A DNA stretch of 64,000 bases from Shinella sp. H4-D48 (lineage in GTDB: Bacteria; Pseudomonadota; Alphaproteobacteria; Rhizobiales; Rhizobiaceae), in contig NZ_CP093337.1 in NCBI RefSeq assembly GCF_022637395.1, positions 1,162,001 through 1,226,000 on the forward strand. Reading direction: 5' to 3'. The translations under genes and the position numbers were made by a program. Each line of letters starts with the position of its first letter. Positions within the stretch are counted from its first letter, which is position 1. Shown in pieces: positions 15,979-23,598 of this stretch. The notes beneath the pieces were generated by a model. It saw only the letters and a list, made by a program, of their open reading frames with translations. It did not search any database and had not been told where the DNA came from.

Positions 15979-17355
15979 ATGGCCGATTTCGATCTCGTTG
16001 TGAAAGGTACCGTCGTCCTGGCGGATCGTATTGTCGAAGGCGGGCATGTCGCGGTTCGCGACGGCAAGGTGGTGCATGTGGGACAGGGCGCGATGCCCGC
16101 AGCAAAGGAGCGGCACGACCTTTCGGGCGCGCTGATCCTGCCCGGCGCCATCGATGCGCAGGTCCATTCGCTCTCGCAGAAGAACCAGGAGGATTTCATC
16201 TGGTCGACGCGCTCGGCGGCGGCGGGCGGCGTCACCACCATCGTCGACATGCCCTATGACGAGGGCAACCTCGTGTGCTCGGCGGAAGCGGTGAAGATCA
16301 AGGTCGATCATGCATCGACGCAGGCGCGCGTCGATTTCGCGCTCTACGGCACCGTTGATCCCGAAGAAGGGCCGGCACGCATCGGCGAAATGGTCGAGGC
16401 GGGGGTTGCGGCCTTCAAGTTCTCGACCTTCGGCACGGACCCGAAGCGCTTTCCGCGCATTTCCGCCGCGCTTCTCGAAGACTGCTTCCGCGTCATCGCC
16501 CCGACGGGGCTGACCGCCGGCGTGCACAACGAGGACGACGAGGCGGTGCGGGCGGCGATCGCGAAGGTGAAGGCGGCGGGCATCACCGACTACCGCGCTC
16601 ATGGCCTGTCGCGTCCGCCGCTGACGGAACTGCTCGCCTCCAACCAGATCTACGAGACGGGGGCGCAGACCGGGTGCCCGGCGCATGTCGTGCATTGCTC
16701 GCTCGGCCGCGGTTATGAGATCGCTAGCGCCTACAGGGCGCAGGGTTTTCGCGCGACGATCGAGTGCTGCATCCACTATCTGACGCTTGATGAAGAGAAC
16801 GACGTGGCCCGGCTCGGCGGTAAGGCGAAGATCAACCCGCCGATCCGCCCGCGCGCCGAGGTGGAAAAGCTCTGGAGGCATATCGCGGAAGGCAATGTCA
16901 CCCTGGTGTCCACGGACCATGTCAGCTGGTCGGAGGACCGCAAGACGAACCCGGACATGCTGGCCAATGCATCCGGCGTGCCGGGGCTGGAGGTCATGGT
17001 GCCGCTCTTCGTCAAGGGCGCACTGGAGCGCGGCATTCCGCTGACGCGCGCGGCCGAACTGATGGCGCTGAACCCGGCCCGGCACTTCCGCCTCGATCAT
17101 GTGAAGGGCGCGCTGGAAGCCGGCAAGGATGCCGACATCACGGTGCTGACGCCGGAGCCCTACATCTATGACGCGGCCGCGAGCGGCAACAATGTCGTGG
17201 GATGGTCGCCCTATAACGGCATCCGCCTGCCATGGCGGGTCTCGGGCACCTATCTGCGTGGCAGGCTCGCCTTCGATGGCACGAACGTGCTTGCCGAACC
17301 GGGTACCGGCGCCTTCGTGCGGCCGCTGCCGACGCTCGTTTCCAGGGGAGCCTGA
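15979..17355 (+). CDS. Dihydropyrimidinase/allantoinase-family amidohydrolase; predicted hydantoin-5-propionate hydrolase
   Basis: This 458-residue cyclic amidase opens a hydantoin-type ring. Most metal-centre residues are visible: Lys147 (AFKFST, the carboxylated lysine position), His183 (GVHNEDD), His239 (HVVHCS) and Asp313 (STDHVSW). The usual HxH after the PG-x-ID stretch is Gln61-Val-His63, so one ligand position is replaced. In this operon the expected reaction is hydantoin-5-propionate to N-carbamoyl-L-glutamate, made just before the next gene's step. It starts 12 bases after the ergothionase-like stop with a GGAG site. Allantoinase is a weaker alternative, because no other purine-degradation genes are nearby. 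Confidence 0.8.
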   Translation: MADFDLVVKGTVVLADRIVEGGHVAVRDGKVVHVGQGAMPAAKERHDLSGALILPGAIDAQVHSLSQKNQEDFIWSTRSAAAGGVTTIVDMPYDEGNLVCSAEAVKIKVDHASTQARVDFALYGTVDPEEGPARIGEMVEAGVAAFKFSTFGTDPKRFPRISAALLEDCFRVIAPTGLTAGVHNEDDEAVRAAIAKVKAAGITDYRAHGLSRPPLTELLASNQIYETGAQTGCPAHVVHCSLGRGYEIASAYRAQGFRATIECCIHYLTLDEENDVARLGGKAKINPPIRPRAEVEKLWRHIAEGNVTLVSTDHVSWSEDRKTNPDMLANASGVPGLEVMVPLFVKGALERGIPLTRAAELMALNPARHFRLDHVKGALEAGKDADITVLTPEPYIYDAAASGNNVVGWSPYNGIRLPWRVSGTYLRGRLAFDGTNVLAEPGTGAFVRPLPTLVSRGA

Positions 17356-17357
17356 GG

Positions 17358-18626
17358 ATGGCCCGTTCAACCAATCTGCCGGTCGATCCAGCGCGCATCG
17401 CTGATGTGATCGACGGGCTTGCCCGGCTCACCGATCCGGGACGGCCCTACACACGGCGTGCCTTTACCGCTCTGTTCCCGGCAGGGCGGGATTTTCTTGA
17501 CGATGCGTTTCGGGCCGCAGGGCTCGAGACGCGCATCGACGCGGCAGGCAATCTCATCGGCCGCCGGCCGGGCCGCGTGCCCGGTCGCGGCACGATCATG
17601 CTCGGCTCGCATTCCGACACGGTGCCTGATGGCGGACGCTATGACGGCATCGCGGGCGTCGCGGTGGCGCTGGAAGTGGCGCGTGCGCTCACCGATCAGG
17701 ACATCGAACTCGATCATGATCTGGAGGTCGTGGATTTTCTTGCCGAGGAAGTCTCTGTTTTCGGTGTCTCCTGCATCGGCAGTCGCGGCATGGCCGGTGT
17801 GCTGCCTGAAGATTGGCTGACGCGCGACAGCGGGGGCCTGACGCTGGCGCAGGGCATCCGCGATGCCGGCGGCGATCCTTCACGCATTGTCGCCGAAGCG
17901 CGCAGAGACATTGCGGCGTTCCTTGAACTGCATATCGAGCAGGGGCCGGTGCTGGAGACGGAAAAGCTCGACATCGGCGTGGTGACGGCGATTGCGGGAA
18001 TCACGCGCATCGAGATCATCGTGGAGGGGCGCGCCGACCATGCGGGCACGACGCCGATGGGCGCACGTGCCGATGCACTGGCGGCGGCGGCAAGGCTGGT
18101 GACGGGCATCGAGGCGCTGGCGAAATCGTTTTCCGACGGCCCCGGCCATTTCACCGCGACGGTGGGCGAATTCTCCATCGAACCGAATGCCGCCAATGTC
18201 GTGCCGTCGCGGGCACGCCTGCTGATCGATGCACGTGCGGAAGAGCGCACCACCATGGATGTGTTCGCCGCCTCCGTGGACCAGCTCACGGAACAGATCG
18301 CGCGGGAAACTGGCACCGTTATAGCGCCGCCGCGCCGCATCTCTGACAACATGCCCACCCCCGGCGATCCGTTGCTGCTCGACATTCTGGATGCGGCCTG
18401 CGAGGCGGTCGGTGCCGGGCATCGCCGCATGGCCTCCGGTGCCGGGCACGATACGGCCTTCATGGCGAAGGTGACGCGGGCTGCGATGATCTTCGTTCCG
18501 TGCCTTGGCGGGCGCAGCCACGCGCCGGAGGAATTCGCCGAGATCGACGACATCGCGCTCGGCGCGGCGGTGCTTTTTAACGCGGTGATTCAGCTGGATG
18601 AGAAACTGATTCAGGAGAACGTCTAA
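17358..18626 (+). CDS. M20-family N-carbamoyl-amino-acid amidohydrolase; predicted N-carbamoyl-glutamate hydrolase
   Basis: This 422-residue metal-dependent hydrolase of the HyuC/AllC/beta-ureidopropionase group removes a carbamoyl group, giving CO2, ammonia and an amino acid. The binuclear metal site is visible as GSHSDTVPDGGRYDG (His85, Asp87 and Asp96) and the FLAEEVSVFG stretch with the conserved acidic pair near 130. The RADHAGTTPMGAR segment near residue 230 opens the dimerisation domain. I chose the ATG at 17358, 2 bases after the upstream stop and with CTGAGG before it; an in-frame start 126 bases earlier would lie within the amidohydrolase gene. In the proposed pathway it makes glutamate from N-carbamoyl-L-glutamate. 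Confidence 0.85.
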   Translation: MARSTNLPVDPARIADVIDGLARLTDPGRPYTRRAFTALFPAGRDFLDDAFRAAGLETRIDAAGNLIGRRPGRVPGRGTIMLGSHSDTVPDGGRYDGIAGVAVALEVARALTDQDIELDHDLEVVDFLAEEVSVFGVSCIGSRGMAGVLPEDWLTRDSGGLTLAQGIRDAGGDPSRIVAEARRDIAAFLELHIEQGPVLETEKLDIGVVTAIAGITRIEIIVEGRADHAGTTPMGARADALAAAARLVTGIEALAKSFSDGPGHFTATVGEFSIEPNAANVVPSRARLLIDARAEERTTMDVFAASVDQLTEQIARETGTVIAPPRRISDNMPTPGDPLLLDILDAACEAVGAGHRRMASGAGHDTAFMAKVTRAAMIFVPCLGGRSHAPEEFAEIDDIALGAAVLFNAVIQLDEKLIQENV

Positions 18627-19723
18627 TGGGTCGGATTTTAAAGGAAAAAGACGTCGAGGCGGCCGTTCGGGGCGGCTCGGTCTACGCCGCCGGCGGTGGC
18701 GGCTGGGCCGACCACGGGCGTATGCTGGGTCGTGCGGCGGTTTCCATCGGCAAGCCGGAACTGGTGTCCATCGACGAACTCTCCGACGACGACTGGGTGG
18801 CGACGGCGGCCGCCATCGGCGCGCCGGCCTCGACCACGCCGTGGGAGATGCGCGGCGTCGATTACGTCAAGGCCGTCGAGTTGCTTCAGGAAGCGCTCGG
18901 CGAGAAGGTCGCGGCGTTGATGGTGGGGCAGAACGGCAAGTCCTCGACGCTGAACGGCTGGCTGCCGTCCGCGATCCTCGGTACAAAGGTGCTGGATGCG
19001 GTGGGCGACATGCGCGCGCACCCGACCGGCGACATGGGCTCGATCGGCATGGCCGGCTCGCCCGAGCAGATGATCCAAACCGCCGTTGGCGGCAATCGTG
19101 ATGAAAACCGGTACATCGAACTCGTCGTGCGCGGCGCGACGGCGAAGGTCTCGCCGATCCTGCGCACCGCCTCTGACATGTCCGGCGGCTTCATCGCCTC
19201 GTGCCGCAACCCGCTGCGCGCCTCCTATGTGCGCAGGAATGCGGCGCTCGGCGGCATCTCCCTGGCGCTGAAACTGGGCGAAGCGATCCTTGCGGCAGAA
19301 GGCAGGGGCGGCTCGGCGATCATCGATGCCATCGTGAAGACGACGGGCGGCGGCATCCTGACCGAGGGCACGATCACCGACAAATCCGTGGTCTACACGA
19401 AGGAAGCCTTCGACATCGGCACGGTGACCCTCGGCAAGGGCGACAAGGCTTCGGTGCTTCATGTGATGAACGAGTACATGGCGGTTGAAACCGCCGACGG
19501 GACACGGCTTGCGACCTTCCCCGATGTCATCACCACGCTGTCGCCAGAGGGCGAGCCGCTGAGCGTCGGACAGCTGGAGGTCGGCATGTCGGTCTTCGTG
19601 CTGCATGTGCCCAAGACGATCATTCCGCTTGCCTCGAGCGTGCTGGATCCGACGGTCTATCCCTCGGTGGAGAAGGCGATGGGGATCGAGCTGGCGCGGT
19701 ATGCGCTGGAGACGGTGGTTTAG
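18626..19723 (+). CDS. DUF917 protein (S-methyl-thiohydantoin desulfurase family); predicted thiohydantoin desulfurase
   Basis: This 365-residue protein belongs to the DUF917 family, whose Pfam name now refers to S-methyl-thiohydantoin desulfurase. The N-terminal glycine-rich YAAGGGGWADHGRML (about 20-34) and the central HPTGDMGSIGMAGSPEQ are typical. Its start overlaps the preceding stop (TAATG), so it is translationally coupled. In the ergothioneine route the thiohydantoin formed from thiourocanate loses sulfur to give hydantoin-5-propionate, and a DUF917 protein beside a urocanase and a hydantoinase fits that step. It could otherwise act on another cyclic thioamide or hydantoin. The family assignment is firm; the substrate is inferred from context. 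Confidence 0.8.
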   Translation: MGRILKEKDVEAAVRGGSVYAAGGGGWADHGRMLGRAAVSIGKPELVSIDELSDDDWVATAAAIGAPASTTPWEMRGVDYVKAVELLQEALGEKVAALMVGQNGKSSTLNGWLPSAILGTKVLDAVGDMRAHPTGDMGSIGMAGSPEQMIQTAVGGNRDENRYIELVVRGATAKVSPILRTASDMSGGFIASCRNPLRASYVRRNAALGGISLALKLGEAILAAEGRGGSAIIDAIVKTTGGGILTEGTITDKSVVYTKEAFDIGTVTLGKGDKASVLHVMNEYMAVETADGTRLATFPDVITTLSPEGEPLSVGQLEVGMSVFVLHVPKTIIPLASSVLDPTVYPSVEKAMGIELARYALETVV

Positions 19724-19740
19724 GAGAAGACAGCCGCGTT

Positions 19741-19770
19741 ACCCCCTCTGCCCTGCCGGGCAGAGGGGGT
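19741..19770. repeat. Perfect 30-base palindrome (short form of the rhizobial repeat)
   Basis: The arms ACCCCCTCTGCCC and GGGCAGAGGGGGT flank a TGCC loop. It is the outer part of the element at 9251-9371 without the CTCCCCC arms. It lies inside the operon between the DUF917 and urocanase-like genes and may shape transcript stability. Confidence 0.8.
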
Positions 19771-19802
19771 GAGCCTCCCCACGAATATATGAGGAGACAC
19801 CC

Positions 19803-21464
19803 ATGCCCAAACCGAACGCCCGCCACCCGAACTATCCGATCCCGTCCGGCCCCGTGCTGCGCGCCAAGGGCTGGCGGCAGGAGGCGCTGTTGCGGCTGCT
19901 CGAAAACGTGCTGTCGGTCGGCGAGGACCCAGACAATCTCATCGTCTATGCCGCGCTCGGCAAGGCCGCGCGCAACTGGGCGGCGCATCGGGCGATCGTC
20001 AAGGCGCTGACCGAGATGGACGAGGACCAGACGCTGGTCATCCAGTCCGGCAAGCCGGTGGGGCTGCTGAAGACCCACTCCAAGGCGCCGCTCGTCATCA
20101 TGGCGAACTGCAACATCGTCGGGCAGTGGGCGAAGGCGGAGGTGTTCTATGAACTCCAGCGCAAGGGGCTGATCTGCTGGGGCGGCCTGACTGCCGGTGC
20201 GTGGCAATATATCGGCAGCCAGGGTGTTATCCAGGGCACCTATGAAATCTTCATGCGCATCGCCGAAAAGCGCTTCGGCGGCAGTCTTGCCGGCCGCTTC
20301 ATCCTGACCGCGGGGCTTGGCGGGATGGGCGGCGCGCAGCCGCTCGCCGGGCGCATGGCCGGGGCGGCCATTCTCTGCGTCGATATCGACCCCGCGCGGG
20401 CGGCGGCACGCAAGGCGGTCGGCTACCTCGAGCATGTCGCTCCGGATCTCGACACGGCGCTTGGCATGATCGATGCCGCGGTGAAGGAAAAGCGCGCGAC
20501 CTCCATCGGCCTCGTCGGCAATGCGGCGGAGACATACCCCGAAATCGCGCGGCGCGGCATCGTGCCCGATATCGTCACAGACCAGACCTCGGCGCATGAC
20601 CTCGTCTACGGCTATGTGCCGAAGGGCATGAGCCTCGATCAGGTGAAGGGGCTGCGTGACGACGGGCAGGGGCAGCTGATGGCCGCGAGCCGCGCTTCCA
20701 TCGTCGAGCATGTCTCGGCCATGCTGGAGTTCCAGAAAAGGGGCTCGGAAGTCTTCGATAACGGCAACCTCATCCGCACACAGGCGCGGGAAGGCGGCGT
20801 TGCCAATGCCTTCGACATCCCGATCTTCACGGAAGCCTATCTGCGCCCGCTCTTTGCGCGCGCCATCGGTCCGTTCCGCTGGATGGCGCTGTCGGGCGAA
20901 GAGAGCGATATCGCGCGCATCGACGATCTCGTGCTGGAGATGTTTCCGGACAATTCCATCGTCACCAACTGGATCCGCCTTGCGCGTGAGAACATTCCCT
21001 TCGAAGGCCTGCCGGCGCGCATTGCCTGGCTGGGGCACGGCGAGCGCACCGCGTTGGCGCTGGCGGTCAACACGCTGGTCGCCGCAGGTGAAGTGAAGGG
21101 GCCGATCGCTTTCTCGCGCGACCATCTCGACGCCGGCGCGATGGCGCACCCCAACATCATGACGGAGCGGATGAAGGATGGCTCCGACGCCATCGCAGAC
21201 TGGCCGCTGCTCGATGCGATGCTGCTCTGCTCGTCCATGGCCGATCTCGTCGTCGTGCATTCCGGCGGTGGCGGCTATGCCGGCTACATGACAAGCTGCG
21301 GCGTGACGCTGGTGGCCGACGGAACAGACGGCGGGGCCGAACGCCTCGAACATGCCCTGACCAACGACACCTCGCTTGGCGTGATCCGCTATGCGGATGC
21401 GGGCTATGACGAGTCGCTCGACGAGATCAAGAGGAAGGACATCGGCCACATCTCGCTGGGATGA
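19803..21464 (+). CDS. Urocanase-family protein; predicted thiourocanate hydratase
   Basis: This 553-residue protein is a homologue of urocanate hydratase (HutU), an NAD-dependent enzyme that adds water to the imidazole-acrylate system. Family features are GWRQEALLRLLENVL at the start, the NAD-binding GLGGMGGAQPLAGRM near residue 175, the DQTSAHDLVYGYVP loop near 260, and HSGGGGYAGYMTSCGVTLVADG near 480, where true urocanases read HHGGG...HSG. No hutI, hutG or functional hutH is nearby. Instead it closes an operon with a MIO-less lyase and a thiohydantoin desulfurase family member, which points to thiourocanate as substrate. An AGGAG site precedes the ATG. Ordinary urocanase activity cannot be excluded from sequence. 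Confidence 0.82.
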   Translation: MPKPNARHPNYPIPSGPVLRAKGWRQEALLRLLENVLSVGEDPDNLIVYAALGKAARNWAAHRAIVKALTEMDEDQTLVIQSGKPVGLLKTHSKAPLVIMANCNIVGQWAKAEVFYELQRKGLICWGGLTAGAWQYIGSQGVIQGTYEIFMRIAEKRFGGSLAGRFILTAGLGGMGGAQPLAGRMAGAAILCVDIDPARAAARKAVGYLEHVAPDLDTALGMIDAAVKEKRATSIGLVGNAAETYPEIARRGIVPDIVTDQTSAHDLVYGYVPKGMSLDQVKGLRDDGQGQLMAASRASIVEHVSAMLEFQKRGSEVFDNGNLIRTQAREGGVANAFDIPIFTEAYLRPLFARAIGPFRWMALSGEESDIARIDDLVLEMFPDNSIVTNWIRLARENIPFEGLPARIAWLGHGERTALALAVNTLVAAGEVKGPIAFSRDHLDAGAMAHPNIMTERMKDGSDAIADWPLLDAMLLCSSMADLVVVHSGGGGYAGYMTSCGVTLVADGTDGGAERLEHALTNDTSLGVIRYADAGYDESLDEIKRKDIGHISLG

Positions 21465-21571
21465 TGCCGTCTGGCGGGGCCGCTGGCGCTGCCTGCCTTA
21501 TCCCTCGGCCTTGGGGCCGTTTCGGGAGATTAATAACAATTGTCGGAAAACGCGAGGCATTCCGCCTTAAG

Positions 21572-21591
21572 TGACTGAAATGTCTCAGTCA
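21572..21591. promoter_or_regulatory. 20-base inverted repeat TGACTGA-N6-TCAGTCA
   Basis: Perfect 7-base arms with a 6-base spacer lie about 100 bases upstream of the GH25 lysozyme gene, in a 228-base intergenic region after the urocanase-like gene. The size and spacing suit a dimeric repressor operator. I do not recognise the cognate regulator. Confidence 0.5.
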
Positions 21592-21692
21592 GCTGTAAAC
21601 GTTGCATTTAACATTTCGCGGTAATCTTCCGTTAGTAATTCCGTCCCGGCATCGAGAGGGCGGGCTCCGGTTAGTTTTGCGTGCGAGTGCCT

Positions 21693-22718
21693 ATGCGTCT
21701 TTCGATCCTTACGGCGGCCCTCCTTGGCTGTGTTACCCTGGCGGGCTGCGCTTCGAGCGCAGGTCCCGAAACGGTCCTGTCAATCAAGCCGTCGCGCGAG
21801 ACGACGAGTTCGGTGAAGGCGAGCGGGCCGGTGCCGGAAGTCGCCGTCGGCCAGAGCAAGGTGAAGGCCGAGGGTGCGAGCGAAATGCTTGCCTGGGCCG
21901 GGCCGGTGCCGGGAACCCAGGTCTTCGAAAGCGTGACCGAAAAGGCCGTGCGCCCCACCGCGCGTCCCACGGATACCGCCGAAACGGCCGAGATGCCGTC
22001 CATCGGGAAGCTGGGCAAGCGCTCACGCATCTACAGCCAGCAGTTCCGCGATGCCAAGCCGATCAATTTCGGAAAGCGCGCGCCCAAGCACTATCAGGTG
22101 CATGGCGTCGACGTTTCGCGCTGGCAGGGCGATATCGACTGGATGAAGCTGCGCACGCAGGGCGCCAACTTCGCCTTCATCAAGGCCACCGACGGCGGCG
22201 ATCATACCGACCCGATGTTCCGCCACAACTGGCGCGCTGCCAAGGAGGCGGGCATCCGTCGCGGGGCCTATCACTTCTTCTACTGGTGCCGAGTCGCCAG
22301 CGAGCAGGCGGACTGGTTCATCCGCAACGTGCCGAAGGACCCGGACGCGCTGCCGCCCGTCATCGACGCCGAATATAACGGTGAATCAAAGTGCAAGCGC
22401 CGCCTGACGCGCGCGCAGTATGTCGAGAAGATCCGCGTCTTCGCCGAGCGGCTGGAGCGCCATTACGGTAAGCGGCCGATCATCTATACCGCACCGGACT
22501 TCTATGCCGACAACCTGTCGGGCGAGCTGAAGGAATATCCGTTCTGGCTGCGTTCGGTCGCAGCGCATCCGTCGGTGCGTTACCCCAACCGCCGCTGGCT
22601 GTTCTGGCAGTATTCCGGCTCGGGCCTGTCGCATGGCGTGAGTGGAAAGATCGATCTCAACGTCTTCGTCGGCAGCGAGAACGACTGGCACAACTGGCTG
22701 GCCGGCCAGTCGACCTGA
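21693..22718 (+). CDS. GH25-family lysozyme, predicted lipoprotein
   Basis: This 341-residue muramidase is predicted to cleave the MurNAc-GlcNAc bond in peptidoglycan. The N-terminus is a lipoprotein signal ending LAGC (about residue 17), followed by a low-complexity linker to about residue 125. The GH25 domain (about 130-335) shows HGVDVSRWQGDIDW, DAEYNGESKC with the catalytic Asp/Glu pair, and the C-terminal WLFWQYSGSG. I chose the ATG at 21693; a GTG 12 bases earlier would put four residues ahead of the signal. A paralogue lies at 57845-58624. The neighbouring L,D-transpeptidase also acts on peptidoglycan. Confidence 0.88.
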   Translation: MRLSILTAALLGCVTLAGCASSAGPETVLSIKPSRETTSSVKASGPVPEVAVGQSKVKAEGASEMLAWAGPVPGTQVFESVTEKAVRPTARPTDTAETAEMPSIGKLGKRSRIYSQQFRDAKPINFGKRAPKHYQVHGVDVSRWQGDIDWMKLRTQGANFAFIKATDGGDHTDPMFRHNWRAAKEAGIRRGAYHFFYWCRVASEQADWFIRNVPKDPDALPPVIDAEYNGESKCKRRLTRAQYVEKIRVFAERLERHYGKRPIIYTAPDFYADNLSGELKEYPFWLRSVAAHPSVRYPNRRWLFWQYSGSGLSHGVSGKIDLNVFVGSENDWHNWLAGQST

Positions 22719-22871
22719 TCGCGTTCCGGCCGCTGCCGTGTCTTGAAGGCAACGGCAGCGGCGCTAACGCTGTGCATCCCGAAGATGTGATCTTCCAATT
22801 GCTTGCCGCCGGCATCGCCGTTGGCTAGCGATCCTGCATCCATACGGGACTTGCAGGAGTTGTTTCTAGAA

Positions 22872-23585
22872 ATGTCTGAGATCGGTGTCTTGTCGCGCAG
22901 GGCCTTGCTAGTGGGGGCTGCAGCGACGCTGGCGGGGTGTGCAACCACGGAAGGCGGCGTGAAGAACGTGCCTGTTCCGCAGAAGGTCAGCTACCCGATC
23001 GTACCGGCGACGGACGAGGAGCTTGCCGCGCGCTATGCGGCTGTCGAGGATGGCGGACATCTCATTCCCGCGATCCCCTACAAGGAGATCGATCCGAAAT
23101 ACTATCGCCAGCGCGTGAAGGATCCGACCGGCGAGGCGCCCGGCACTGTCGTCGTGGATACGCCTGGACGCTTCCTCTATCTGGTCGAGCCCGGCGGCAC
23201 GGCGATGCGGTACGGTGTCGGCATCGGCCGCGACGGGTTTGCCTGGGAAGGCGAGGGTATCATTCACTGGCGCCAGCCCTGGCCGCGCTGGAAGGTGCCG
23301 GCCGACATGATCGCGCGCACGCCGAGCCTCGCCAAATATTCCGTCGAGAACGGTGGCATGGAGCCCGGCATCAAGAACCCGCTCGGTGCGCGTGCGCTCT
23401 ATATCTTCCAGAACGGGAAGGACACGCTCTATCGCCTGCACGGCTCGCCGGAATGGAAGTCGATCGGCAAGGCGACATCTTCGGGCTGCGTGCGACTGAT
23501 CAATCAGGATGTGATCGATCTCTATAAGCGCGTTCCCTACCACGCGCGCATCGTCGTGCATCAGGGGCCGCTCGGTTCGGTCTGA
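22872..23585 (+). CDS. L,D-transpeptidase (YkuD family), predicted lipoprotein
   Basis: This 237-residue periplasmic enzyme makes 3-3 cross-links in peptidoglycan or links proteins to it. The signal begins with an Arg-Arg pair (LSRRALLVGAAATLAGC) and ends in a lipobox Cys near residue 25, so Tat export of a lipoprotein is possible. The YkuD domain occupies about 90-235, with the catalytic HGSPEWKSIGKATSSGCVRL motif (the final Cys is the nucleophile). The ATG at 22872 has GGAG about 12 bases upstream; an in-frame TTG at 22803 would give an atypical leader. Confidence 0.87.
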   Translation: MSEIGVLSRRALLVGAAATLAGCATTEGGVKNVPVPQKVSYPIVPATDEELAARYAAVEDGGHLIPAIPYKEIDPKYYRQRVKDPTGEAPGTVVVDTPGRFLYLVEPGGTAMRYGVGIGRDGFAWEGEGIIHWRQPWPRWKVPADMIARTPSLAKYSVENGGMEPGIKNPLGARALYIFQNGKDTLYRLHGSPEWKSIGKATSSGCVRLINQDVIDLYKRVPYHARIVVHQGPLGSV

Positions 23586-23598
23586 GACCGGTTGCCGC

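Noticed and set aside
14290-17370. A minus-strand open frame of more than 1000 codons opposite the ergothioneine-type operon.
   Set aside because: Its length follows from high GC at third codon positions of the plus-strand genes. It has no recognisable domain and runs against three convincing genes.
15979-18626. Allantoin or pyrimidine degradation for the amidohydrolase and carbamoylase pair.
   Set aside because: No purine or pyrimidine genes (urate oxidase, dihydropyrimidine dehydrogenase, ureidoglycolate genes) are nearby, and the flanking lyase and urocanase homologues fit another pathway better.
14428-21464. First reading of this locus as a histidine-utilisation (hut) cluster because of HutH-like and HutU-like genes.
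   Set aside because: hutI and a neighbouring hutG are missing, the HutH homologue lacks the MIO triad, and hydantoin and DUF917 genes are present instead.
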